Origin: Verrucomicrobiota bacterium
GTDB taxonomy: Bacteria; Verrucomicrobiota; Verrucomicrobiia; Verrucomicrobiales; DEV007
Reading direction: 5' to 3'
Assembly (NCBI GenBank): GCA_013152075.1
Contig: JAADHD010000207.1
Coordinates: 1 to 6,648, forward strand
Length of the DNA stretch: 6,648 nucleotides
Shown here: positions 1-3,987 of the stretch, piece after piece
How the letters are laid out: the number at the start of each line of letters is the position of its first letter
Position numbering within the stretch: the first letter of the stretch is position 1
Translations under genes and position numbers: made by a program
The notes under the pieces: model-generated
What the model was told of the DNA's origin: nothing
The model's database searches: none
What the model saw: only the letters and a program-made list of their open reading frames with translations

Positions 1-95
1 GCCACGGTTGGGATGTATTCTTGGCAATCTCACCAACACCAAAAGCCGAAAAACGTGGCAGAGCAACCCGCTACCCGCTTCTAGTCAAAACCTAA
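1..95 (+). CDS. C-terminal fragment of a cassette protein, paralogue of the 801-1427 product
   Basis: The window opens inside a gene whose last part nearly repeats the end of the gene at 801-1427. Reading from base 3 gives HGWDVFLAISPTPKAE, identical to the paralogue. The two then diverge because this copy lacks two bases near position 50 (GAAAAACG against GAACAAAACG). The reading frame therefore shifts and ends with KRGRATRYPLLVKT at the TAA of 93-95, instead of QNVSEQPATRF. The last part of the frame lies inside attC_1, so the shifted tail is encoded by the recombination site. Only the last 30 residues are visible. Whether the upstream part is intact, and what the protein does, cannot be told from here. 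Confidence 0.6.
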   Translation, partial: HGWDVFLAISPTPKAEKRGRATRYPLLVKT

Positions 96-169
96 ATGAA
101 AACTTTAACCCTCAACTTGAACACGAACGCTCGCTGTCAGTAGCGGGTTGCCTGTGCTCTACGTTAGCC
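45..169 (+). repeat. attC_1, cassette recombination site with damaged left box
   Basis: A 12-bp perfect arm pair, 63-74 (GCAACCCGCTAC) and 140-151 (GTAGCGGGTTGC), is flanked by ACGT at both outer ends. The right box is GTTAGCC at 163-169, with the predicted cut between G163 and T164. The site is almost identical to attC_3, and the similarity stops exactly at this G. The left box should read GCCGAAC, as in attC_3, but a 2-base deletion makes it GCCGAA followed by AAACG. It may therefore recombine poorly as a folded single strand. The right box TTAGCC belongs to the next cassette and is the exact complement of that cassette's own left box at 669-675. Confidence 0.75.
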
Positions 170-188
170 CTGAAAAAATCACATCACT

Positions 189-674
189 ATGTCTCCACTT
201 TTAGATATCGCCGGGAAATATTTCTGGGCTCTGGGAATAATCATTGGTGCTATAAACGCCTCGATGATATACGTGAAATTACGTTCCAGAGACGATTCCA
301 AAAGCGGACTTACAATAGAATCTAAAAACATTCTATTGTGGTATTCGATTCTCATGATTGCTCCATGGCTGCTAATGGGAGCTGGAATTAAATTTGGTGA
401 CGCAAAGAGTGTTTGGGACTATTTTCGTCCACGGGATGGTGACTTTTGGGTGTGGGCTTGGTTCGGAGTGGCGTTCTTTTTACAATTTGGAGGATTGTAT
501 TGGCTATGGCTTGGAAACGGCGGGGAGACTCTTGTGAAGTATAGAGAGATTTTTAATGTGGATTTTTCTAATCCTAGAATCTTGAAATACCTATTCTCTT
601 TCCCTATTTTCATAGGTATTACCGTCGGACTCTTTATGTGCTTAGTCGGTATCCCAATACCATCAAAAGGCTAA
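189..674 (+). CDS. Small four-helix membrane protein of unknown function (cassette gene)
   Basis: The product has 161 residues and I do not recognise its family. It has four hydrophobic stretches: about residues 10-29, 47-68, 86-108 (very rich in W and F, FWVWAWFGVAFF) and 131-157. These are joined by short charged loops such as RSRDDSKSG and YREIFNVDF, so it is most likely an integral inner-membrane protein. No catalytic motif is visible. The start is the first ATG after the cassette junction, 25 bases downstream of G163, and it has no clear Shine-Dalgarno sequence, which is common for cassette genes. The TAA stop (672-674) sits inside the left attC box GGCTAAC. No promoter is seen, so expression probably depends on read-through from upstream. 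The gene looks more AT-rich than mutS, as expected for acquired DNA. Confidence 0.75.
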   Translation: MSPLLDIAGKYFWALGIIIGAINASMIYVKLRSRDDSKSGLTIESKNILLWYSILMIAPWLLMGAGIKFGDAKSVWDYFRPRDGDFWVWAWFGVAFFLQFGGLYWLWLGNGGETLVKYREIFNVDFSNPRILKYLFSFPIFIGITVGLFMCLVGIPIPSKG

Positions 675-788
675 CAAAACGGCGTAGCCAAGCCTTTGCC
701 CATCTGCAGTAATGACCCACTTTAACTTTAATCATCAACCGAAAAAGCGACGCTCGCCCTCAGCGGCTGGCTAGCCTGCACGCTAAGA
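669..788 (+). repeat. attC_2, cassette recombination site
   Basis: The left box is GGCTAAC (669-675) followed by AAAACG. The right box is GCTAAGA (782-788), a divergent form of GTTRRRY, with the predicted cut after G782. The inner arms are TAGCCAAGCC (685-694) and GGCTGGCTA (765-773). They pair with one unpaired A on the left arm. A single protruding base on one arm is the known signature by which IntI selects the correct strand of a folded attC. The left box is the perfect complement of GTTAGCC at 163-169, which defines the membrane-protein cassette as 164-782. Confidence 0.8.
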
Positions 789-800
789 AAAACACACGCA

Positions 801-1427
801 ATGGACCTGCCGTATTTCCAACTCACAACCGCGATCAACGAATACGTTGCCCCTGCCCTGCGAGAAGGTGATCTAGATAGCTGCATTCATTGGGCGGACG
901 TAATGCTTTCGAAGGTGCCAGAGAGTCCGTTTCACCTTATTCGTGAGCTCGACTTCACCACTTGCCCAAAGGATACCGCGGAAAAGTTTGATCGCTGGGC
1001 GCTTGAGCAAGAAAAAAACAAGCTGTTCGGAAGTGTTTACACAGAAACGAACGGTTTTGCATTCAATGCTGATCAGTGGCATTTCCATTGGTTCGCATAC
1101 GGGAGCAGGCCAAGGGATCAGAACTATGATTATCTCGGTGAAGGGTGGATTTCTGAAGATCATGATTTGATCGTCCTGACAGGAATGGAAGATCTCCAGA
1201 AGTCCTTCCAATCCGATTGGGTTGATGAAGAAGATTTTGCCCGAGACATCTGCGAATGCGCCGTTGTCTTCAAGCTCATGCGCTTTGTTCAATCCGTAGC
1301 AACGAGGATGAAACATCTCCGATATCCACTGGTGGTTTCTAGCCACGGTTGGGATGTATTCTTGGCAATCTCACCAACACCAAAAGCCGAACAAAACGTG
1401 TCAGAGCAACCCGCTACCCGCTTCTAG
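801..1427 (+). CDS. Hypothetical soluble protein, 208 residues (cassette gene, duplicated in the array)
   Basis: I do not recognise this family. The product has no signal peptide or membrane segment and is acidic and rich in aromatic residues (e.g. QWHFHWFAYGSRP around 92-104, YDYLGEGW around 109-116). It is probably a cytoplasmic globular protein; no catalytic motif is clear. The start is the first ATG, 18 bases after the cassette junction at G782, and lacks a Shine-Dalgarno sequence. The last 14 codons, from about AEQNVSEQ to the TAG at 1425-1427, lie inside attC_3, so the C-terminal tail is dictated by the recombination site and is unlikely to be part of the fold. A second copy ends at the left edge of the window with a frameshifted tail. 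Possible roles, including immunity or regulation, cannot be separated from sequence alone. Confidence 0.75.
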   Translation: MDLPYFQLTTAINEYVAPALREGDLDSCIHWADVMLSKVPESPFHLIRELDFTTCPKDTAEKFDRWALEQEKNKLFGSVYTETNGFAFNADQWHFHWFAYGSRPRDQNYDYLGEGWISEDHDLIVLTGMEDLQKSFQSDWVDEEDFARDICECAVVFKLMRFVQSVATRMKHLRYPLVVSSHGWDVFLAISPTPKAEQNVSEQPATRF

Positions 1428-1512
1428 TCAAAACCTAAATGAAAACCTTAACCCTCAACTTGAACACGAAAGCTCGCTGCCAGTAGCGGGTTGCCTGTGC
1501 TCGACGGGTAAA
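1386..1512 (+). repeat. attC_3, cassette recombination site, near-copy of attC_1
   Basis: The left box is GCCGAAC (1386-1392) followed by AAAACG. A perfect arm pair combines GCAACCCGCTAC (beginning at about 1406) with GTAGCGGGTTGC near 1483-1494, and GACG lies at the right edge (1503-1506). The base expected to be cut is G1506. The following bases, GGTAAA, do not match TTRRRY, so either the right box has decayed or the junction formed unusually. From 1342 to 1506 the DNA matches 1-163 apart from about five substitutions and one 2-base gap. The match includes the end of the gene and ends exactly at the junction G. Confidence 0.72.
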
Positions 1513-1523
1513 AAGAATCGGCG

Positions 1524-1552
1524 TTGCGAACTTGCCTCGTAAGTGTTAGGAT
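1524..1552 (+). promoter_or_regulatory. Promoter of the PemK/MazF-type operon, probably leaderless
   Basis: A -35 box TTGCGA (1524-1529) and a -10 box TAGGAT (1547-1552) are separated by 17 bases. TG one base upstream of the -10 box (1544-1545) gives an extended -10. Start of transcription about 7 bases downstream falls at 1559, the A of the antitoxin ATG, so the messenger would have no leader. The promoter lies wholly inside the cassette, immediately after the junction. Confidence 0.55.
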
Positions 1553-1568
1553 ACGTCTATGCAAGTTC
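1528..1568. promoter_or_regulatory. Inverted repeat, candidate autoregulatory operator of the PemK/MazF-type operon
   Basis: GAACTTGC (1528-1535) and GCAAGTTC (1561-1568) are perfect 8-bp complements whose centres are 33 bp apart, about three helical turns. The left arm touches the -35 box and the right arm begins at the G of the start codon, so the pair brackets the -10 box. This position suits a repressor made of antitoxin, or antitoxin with toxin, binding two half-sites on one DNA face. The function is inferred; no homologous operator is recalled. Confidence 0.45.
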
Positions 1569-1768
1569 AGGCTACGATTGAAGACCCCACCCACCTAAAG
1601 CTGGTGCAACCGCTAGATGCAGAAGTAGGGAGCGTAGTTATTCTTGAGATCATCGAAGACACTGAGCGAGATGAATTCCTAACAGGATCAGCAGCGCTTC
1701 TGGAGCGGGTGTATGGTGATGATGAGCCCGATTACTCTAATTCAGGAACACCTATTCAAGCGAGCTAA
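1559..1768 (+). CDS. Putative antitoxin partner of a PemK/MazF-type toxin
   Basis: The product has 69 residues. The N-terminal half (about 1-36, MQVQATIEDPTHLKLVQPL through VVILEIIED) looks like short beta strands, as in small antitoxin DNA-binding or dimerisation domains. The C-terminal half (about 37-69) is acidic and probably disordered, with LLERVYGDDEPDY, the kind of tail that wraps and blocks a MazF-like toxin. Its role is assigned mainly by position: its TAA shares one base with the ATG of the toxin gene, implying translational coupling. It probably represses its own promoter through the inverted repeat around the start codon. The DNA-binding fold is not certain, as I cannot place it firmly in the AbrB/MazE class. 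Confidence 0.65.
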   Translation: MQVQATIEDPTHLKLVQPLDAEVGSVVILEIIEDTERDEFLTGSAALLERVYGDDEPDYSNSGTPIQAS

Positions 1769-2106
1769 TGATCTCGGAAGGTGATGTGGTCGTGGCGGAG
1801 CTTCCGCAGGCTGACGGAATGGTTAAGCCTCGGCCAGTTCTCATATTACGTGAATTGCCAGGATTCGGAGACCTTTTGGTATGCGGCATCAGCACTCAGA
1901 TTCGACATGCTGAGTCCGATTTTGATGTCATTTTTGAGGAGGGTGATGAACGTTTTTCCGACTCAGGGCTAAGGGCAACATCGGTTGTTCGATTGAATTT
2001 TCTTGCTTCGATTCCAGTTAACCGGATGACAAGGCGACTCAAAAAAATTTCGCTGGATGCTTTTGAAGCCCTTCAATCAAACTTATCGGCCACATCTTGT
2101 GGCTAA
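1768..2106 (+). CDS. PemK/MazF-family toxin (probable sequence-specific mRNA endoribonuclease)
   Basis: The product has 112 residues, the usual size for the family. Family marks are the opening strand EGDVVVAELPQADG (4-17), the conserved KPRPVLIL (20-27) with R22 in the position of the RNA-contacting arginine, the strand LLVCGISTQ (36-44) with S42-T43, and the late hydrophobic strand SVVRLNFLASIP (72-83). PemK/MazF toxins cut single-stranded mRNA at short motifs and halt growth when the labile antitoxin is lost. The gene overlaps the antitoxin by one base (TAATG) and has no Shine-Dalgarno sequence of its own, so coupled translation is likely. A toxin-antitoxin pair in a cassette penalises loss of that cassette and so helps hold the array together. 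The exact cut site cannot be told from sequence. Confidence 0.8.
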   Translation: MISEGDVVVAELPQADGMVKPRPVLILRELPGFGDLLVCGISTQIRHAESDFDVIFEEGDERFSDSGLRATSVVRLNFLASIPVNRMTRRLKKISLDAFEALQSNLSATSCG

Positions 2107-2113
2107 ACACAAA

Positions 2114-2293
2114 CCCGAACAAGCCGATGATGGTGAGCGCGAGTAAAGCTGTTGGTTCGCTTCGCTCTGTGGCATTGATTCCGCGCCACCCTGTCAGTTA
2201 ACATTGATGTTAAAAACCAACATGAATTTAAACACTAACTCCTTCGTTCACGCGCGCTCCCTGCTCAGTGCTGGGTGAGTTCGTCCGTTCTCC
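2114..2293 (+). repeat. attC_4, long degenerate or hybrid cassette site
   Basis: The left box is probably CCCGAAC (2114-2120) and the right box is GTTCTCC (2287-2293), with the cut after G2287. At about 180 bases this is longer than its neighbours and than most attC sites. The right 80 bases (2208-2287) closely match 3002-3082 of attC_5, including GCTCAGTGCTGGGTGAG. The left half does not match attC_5 and supplies only weak partners for that right arm, such as GAGCGCG (2135-2141) with CGCGCTC (2253-2259) and CACCC with GGGTG. It looks like a fusion of two different site halves, or a site that has drifted. No gene is seen in 2107-2303. Confidence 0.55.
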
Positions 2294-2303
2294 TGTAAAA
2301 GGA

Positions 2304-2331
2304 TTGACTCGCACCAATTTGGTGCCATAAT
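2304..2331 (+). promoter_or_regulatory. Promoter of the VapBC-type operon, probably leaderless
   Basis: A -35 box TTGACT (2304-2309) and a -10 box CATAAT (2326-2331) are spaced by 16 bases. Initiation 7 bases after the -10 box falls on 2338, the A of the antitoxin ATG, so no leader and no ribosome binding site would be transcribed. It begins 17 bases inside the cassette, so the operon carries its own expression signal wherever the cassette inserts. Confidence 0.65.
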
Positions 2332-2337
2332 GGCACC
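2311..2337. promoter_or_regulatory. Tandem overlapping palindromes, operator for the VapB-type repressor
   Basis: Two perfect palindromes overlap: GCACCAA-T-TTGGTGC (2311-2325) and GGTGCCAT-A-ATGGCACC (2321-2337). They share GGTGC and together fill the spacer and the -10 box up to the base before the ATG. Ribbon-helix-helix antitoxins bind such repeated half-sites as dimers of dimers, so this is a strong candidate for the autoregulatory operator. Binding here would occlude RNA polymerase directly. Confidence 0.7.
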
Positions 2338-2574
2338 ATGAACGTTACACTAAAAGATGTCCCCTCTGATTTACACCAAAGACTTCAAGTTGCGGCGAGT
2401 GAAAGTGGTCGCAGTCTTAATAAGTTGATTTTGCACGCACTTCGAAGGGAGTTTTGTCCACGTAAGGCTTCTAAAACTCAGCTATTTGAGCGGATTCGCC
2501 GCCGCCGATCCAGCATGGAAATATGGATTGATGATGAAAGCTTGAGTGCTGCAATCGAGGGAGACAGAGAATGA
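2338..2574 (+). CDS. vapB: FitA/VapB-like ribbon-helix-helix antitoxin
   Basis: The product has 78 residues. The N-terminal strand NVTLKDVP (2-9), first helix DLHQRLQVAASESG (about 11-24) and second helix RSLNKLILHALRREF (25-39) form the ribbon-helix-helix fold, in the pattern of FitA-type (Arc-like) antitoxins. The strand would enter the major groove of the palindromic operator just upstream. The rest (about 40-78) is first basic (KASKTQLFERIRRRR), then acidic (DDESLSAAIEGDRE), and is likely the segment that covers the toxin active site. The stop overlaps the vapC start as ATGA. The ATG chosen fits both the promoter spacing and the fold. The family assignment is firm, but FitA and VapB naming is not separable here. 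Confidence 0.82.
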   Translation: MNVTLKDVPSDLHQRLQVAASESGRSLNKLILHALRREFCPRKASKTQLFERIRRRRSSMEIWIDDESLSAAIEGDRE

Positions 2575-2960
2575 TTGTTGTCGATACCAATGTTATTGCA
2601 TACTTATTGATTCGAGGAGAGCGTTCAGAGGCAATGGATAGATTGCTTGCTGATGACAGTGAATGGGTTGCCCCAAGGTTATGGATTGACGAGTTTATTA
2701 ATATTCTTTGCACTTATGAGCGTAACGGATTGATCGATTCAGGAGAGAGCTTGTCTTTGTTAAAGGATGCTCTTGCACTGATGGACGGTCAGTCATACGA
2801 GGTTCCTCTTGAGCGGATTCTTGGGGTAGCGCGTCGGACAGGGTGCAGTGGATATGACAGTCAGTATGTTGCCCTTGCGGAGGATTTAGGAACGAAGTTA
2901 TATACGTGTGATAAAAAGGTTTTGAGGACGTGTCCCGAGATCGCTACATTACCAAAATAG
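2571..2960 (+). CDS. vapC: VapC-type PIN-domain ribonuclease toxin
   Basis: The product has 129 residues, full length for the family. The PIN-domain acidic residues are present: D5 in VVDTNV, E41 in WIDEF, D96 in SGYDSQYVALAE and D114 in LYTCDKK. Together they would hold the Mg/Mn ions used to cut RNA, so the toxin looks catalytically intact. Known VapC targets are tRNAs or rRNA; the target here is unknown. The start overlaps the antitoxin stop by four bases and has its own Shine-Dalgarno-like GGGAG at 2559-2563, seven bases upstream. The stop TAG at 2958-2960 directly precedes the attC_5 left box. The operon occupies one complete cassette (2288-3082) with exactly matching ends. Confidence 0.9.
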   Translation: MIVVDTNVIAYLLIRGERSEAMDRLLADDSEWVAPRLWIDEFINILCTYERNGLIDSGESLSLLKDALALMDGQSYEVPLERILGVARRTGCSGYDSQYVALAEDLGTKLYTCDKKVLRTCPEIATLPK

Positions 2961-2961
2961 G

Positions 2962-3088
2962 GGAGAACAAAACGCTGCACACCAAGCATTGAGCCGCTCC
3001 GTTGTTAAGAATCAATATGACTTTTAAACACTAAATCATTCGTTCACTAGCGCTCCCTGCTCAGTGCTGGGTGAGCTCGACGTTGCCG
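2962..3088 (+). repeat. attC_5, well-formed cassette recombination site
   Basis: The left box is GGAGAAC (2962-2968) followed by AAAACG, and the right box is GTTGCCG (3082-3088). The arms CACCAAGCATTGAGC (2980-2994) and GCTCAGTGCTGGGTG (3059-3073) pair over 15 positions with one mismatch and one G-T wobble. The left box is the exact complement of GTTCTCC at 2287-2293, the start of the same cassette, which fixes the vapBC cassette at 2288-3082. The 3' 80 bases are a close repeat of attC_4. Confidence 0.85.
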
Positions 3089-3095
3089 AAATAAA

Positions 3096-3563
3096 ATGAC
3101 TATCAGACGTATAGCGATATTCATTGTGGGAACCATTTTAGCTTTATTTCTCTCTTCTATCATTTGGGGCGTCAGTGATAAGACTGAATATTCTTGTCTA
3201 GAATGCAGGGCCCACAAACTTGAAAAACATTATGTAGGAATTCCGGTTAGTCGTATATCGAATTTTAAATACACCGAAGAATATCTGAAACATCACCCGA
3301 GCCATGAACACCAGTGGCGCTGGTGCGGAACGATATTAAGCTATTCTCTCTCAAGTTTCACTCGGGGATGCGGAAGACCTCACCCAATTTGGTCGCTCCC
3401 CGTTGAAGTTCACGCTCAGTATGCCGCAGTGGTAAGTGAAGCTGAATTGAGCGAATCGCTGAGTATTATTGATACAGACGATCGCGTCAAATCTCATGAA
3501 GAAATCAACAGGATCTATGAAGTTATTGACGACAACATGGCACATAGACAAGTAGAGCAATAA
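3096..3563 (+). CDS. Membrane-anchored or exported cysteine-containing protein of unknown function (cassette gene)
   Basis: The product has 155 residues. Basic residues RR at 4-5 and a hydrophobic stretch (about 6-25) make an uncleaved signal anchor or signal peptide, so the rest probably lies in the periplasm. It contains C34-L-E-C37, further cysteines at C77 and C92, and a histidine cluster (H66, H67, H70, H72) near W74-R-W76. This could be a disulfide or metal-binding arrangement, but no known motif is matched. The C-terminal third is acidic and probably helical. I do not recognise the family. The start is the first ATG, 13 bases after the cut at G3082; there is no Shine-Dalgarno sequence or promoter. 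Confidence 0.72.
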   Translation: MTIRRIAIFIVGTILALFLSSIIWGVSDKTEYSCLECRAHKLEKHYVGIPVSRISNFKYTEEYLKHHPSHEHQWRWCGTILSYSLSSFTRGCGRPHPIWSLPVEVHAQYAAVVSEAELSESLSIIDTDDRVKSHEEINRIYEVIDDNMAHRQVEQ

Positions 3564-3601
3564 AGGAATCAAAAAAATGGTGGTGGTTTTGGTGAGTTCG
3601 C

Positions 3602-3726
3602 TCATAACAAGACCTCGACCCTAAAGCCTGACACGCCCCGAATTAAAATTCACATGACCATTCCACCATCAACGCAAAAGCCAAAGCGCACTCACGATCT
3701 GGCTTAGGTTGTATCAACCGTTCGCT
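3602..3726 (+). repeat. attC_6, cassette recombination site
   Basis: The left box is TCATAAC (3602-3608) followed by AAGACC, and the right box is GTTCGCT (3720-3726), cut after G3720. The arms CCTAAAGCC (3620-3628) and GGCTTAGG (3701-3708) pair with a single extra A on the left arm, the protruding-base signature also seen in attC_2. The left box is not complementary to this cassette's leading TTGCCG, so one end of the cassette has changed. Bases 3564-3601 hold no feature. Confidence 0.72.
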
Positions 3727-3731
3727 AGAAA

Positions 3732-3851
3732 ATGAACCCTAAAGATTGTGCGAATAAAACGTTTAATCGGATCACTATTTTAGGATACTTTATTTCGTTT
3801 TTGCTGTTCATGGCGAACAAAACGGCTCCGCCAATCCTAAGCCCGTTTTGA
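3732..3851 (+). CDS. Possible 39-residue hydrophobic peptide of a mini-cassette
   Basis: An ORF of 39 codons starts with ATG 11 bases after the cassette cut at G3720 and ends with TGA at 3849-3851. Residues about 15-28 (TILGYFISFLLFMA) could form one short membrane helix after a polar start (NPKDCANKTFNR). The last 13 residues (from MANKTAPP) are encoded by attC_7. It is the only reasonable ORF in the 211-bp cassette 3721-3931. There is no Shine-Dalgarno sequence and no promoter, so it may not be translated. An AT-rich open stretch could also arise by chance. Support is position relative to the junction and the hydrophobic core only. Confidence 0.35.
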   Translation: MNPKDCANKTFNRITILGYFISFLLFMANKTAPPILSPF

Positions 3852-3937
3852 GTTCCAAACTCCTTCCAATTTCGATACTTTACTCACCAAAGTTGCGGCT
3901 TATCCGCAGTTTCAATTCCTTCGGAGTTACGTTACAA
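3812..3937 (+). repeat. attC_7, last site of the array next to mutS
   Basis: The left box is GGCGAAC (3812-3818) followed by AAAACG, and the right box is GTTACAA (3931-3937). Outer arms CTCCG (3826-3830) and CGGAG (3922-3926) and inner arms TAAGCC and GGCTTA (about 3897-3902) pair, with unequal spacing between them. GGCGAAC complements the cassette's leading GTTCGCT at six of seven positions, the seventh being a possible G-T wobble. Nothing cassette-like is seen after it, so this is the distal end of the array. Confidence 0.7.
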
Positions 3938-3952
3938 AGCCAAAGTGATTCC

Positions 3953-3979
3953 TTGCGCGATTTTGAGTCGCAGTCTAAT
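3953..3979 (+). promoter_or_regulatory. Weak candidate promoter of mutS
   Basis: TTGCGC (3953-3958) and TCTAAT (3974-3979) are spaced by 15 bases, shorter than ideal. They lie in the 50 bases between the last attC and the mutS ATG. If used, the transcript would start only about two bases before the ATG, like the two toxin-antitoxin promoters. There is no Shine-Dalgarno sequence in front of mutS either. A promoter further upstream in the array cannot be excluded. Confidence 0.25.
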
Positions 3980-3987
3980 CTCAACCA

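Larger units (their letters stand above)
1..3937 (+). mobile_element. Terminal part of an integron-type gene cassette array (no integrase in window)
   Basis: Six complete cassettes and the tail of a seventh are arranged head to tail, all genes on one strand. Taking the G|TT-type cut after the last G of each site, the cassettes span about 164-782, 783-1506, 1507-2287, 2288-3082, 3083-3720 and 3721-3931. Between genes lie attC-like imperfect palindromes with left boxes ending AAC and right boxes beginning G (mostly GTT). In two cassettes the first bases after the cut are exactly complementary to the left box of the cassette's own attC (GTTAGCC with GGCTAAC; GTTCTCC with GGAGAAC). A third matches 6 of 7. 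This complementarity is expected only if each cassette was once a circle. The gene content is typical of sedentary arrays: toxin-antitoxin pairs, small membrane proteins and unknowns. No intI or attI is visible. The array stops just before mutS. Confidence 0.85.

Noticed and set aside
8..325. ORF of 105 codons on the + strand over attC_1 and the start of the membrane-protein gene
   Set aside because: It crosses a cassette junction and overlaps a better gene in another frame. A similar peptide recurs at 1354-1542 only because attC_1 and attC_3 are near-copies.
873..1346. Minus-strand ORF of 157 codons opposite the 208-residue gene
   Set aside because: It lies wholly opposite a gene that fits the cassette geometry, shows no recognised motif and has no start signal.
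1354..1542. ORF of 62 codons over attC_3
   Set aside because: It is the translation of the recombination site in another frame, running out of the end of the 801-1427 gene and across a junction.
2962..3088. Rho-independent terminator after vapC
   Set aside because: The stem arms are separated by about 64 bases and are not followed by a T-run; the structure fits attC. Some transcription attenuation by attC stems remains possible.
3577..3624. 15-codon ORF MVVVLVSSLITRPRP after the 3096-3563 gene
   Set aside because: It is too short, runs into attC_6 and has no supporting signal.
1..3937. CRISPR array
   Set aside because: The repeats are long imperfect palindromes of variable sequence separated by genes of several hundred bases, not short identical repeats with uniform spacers.
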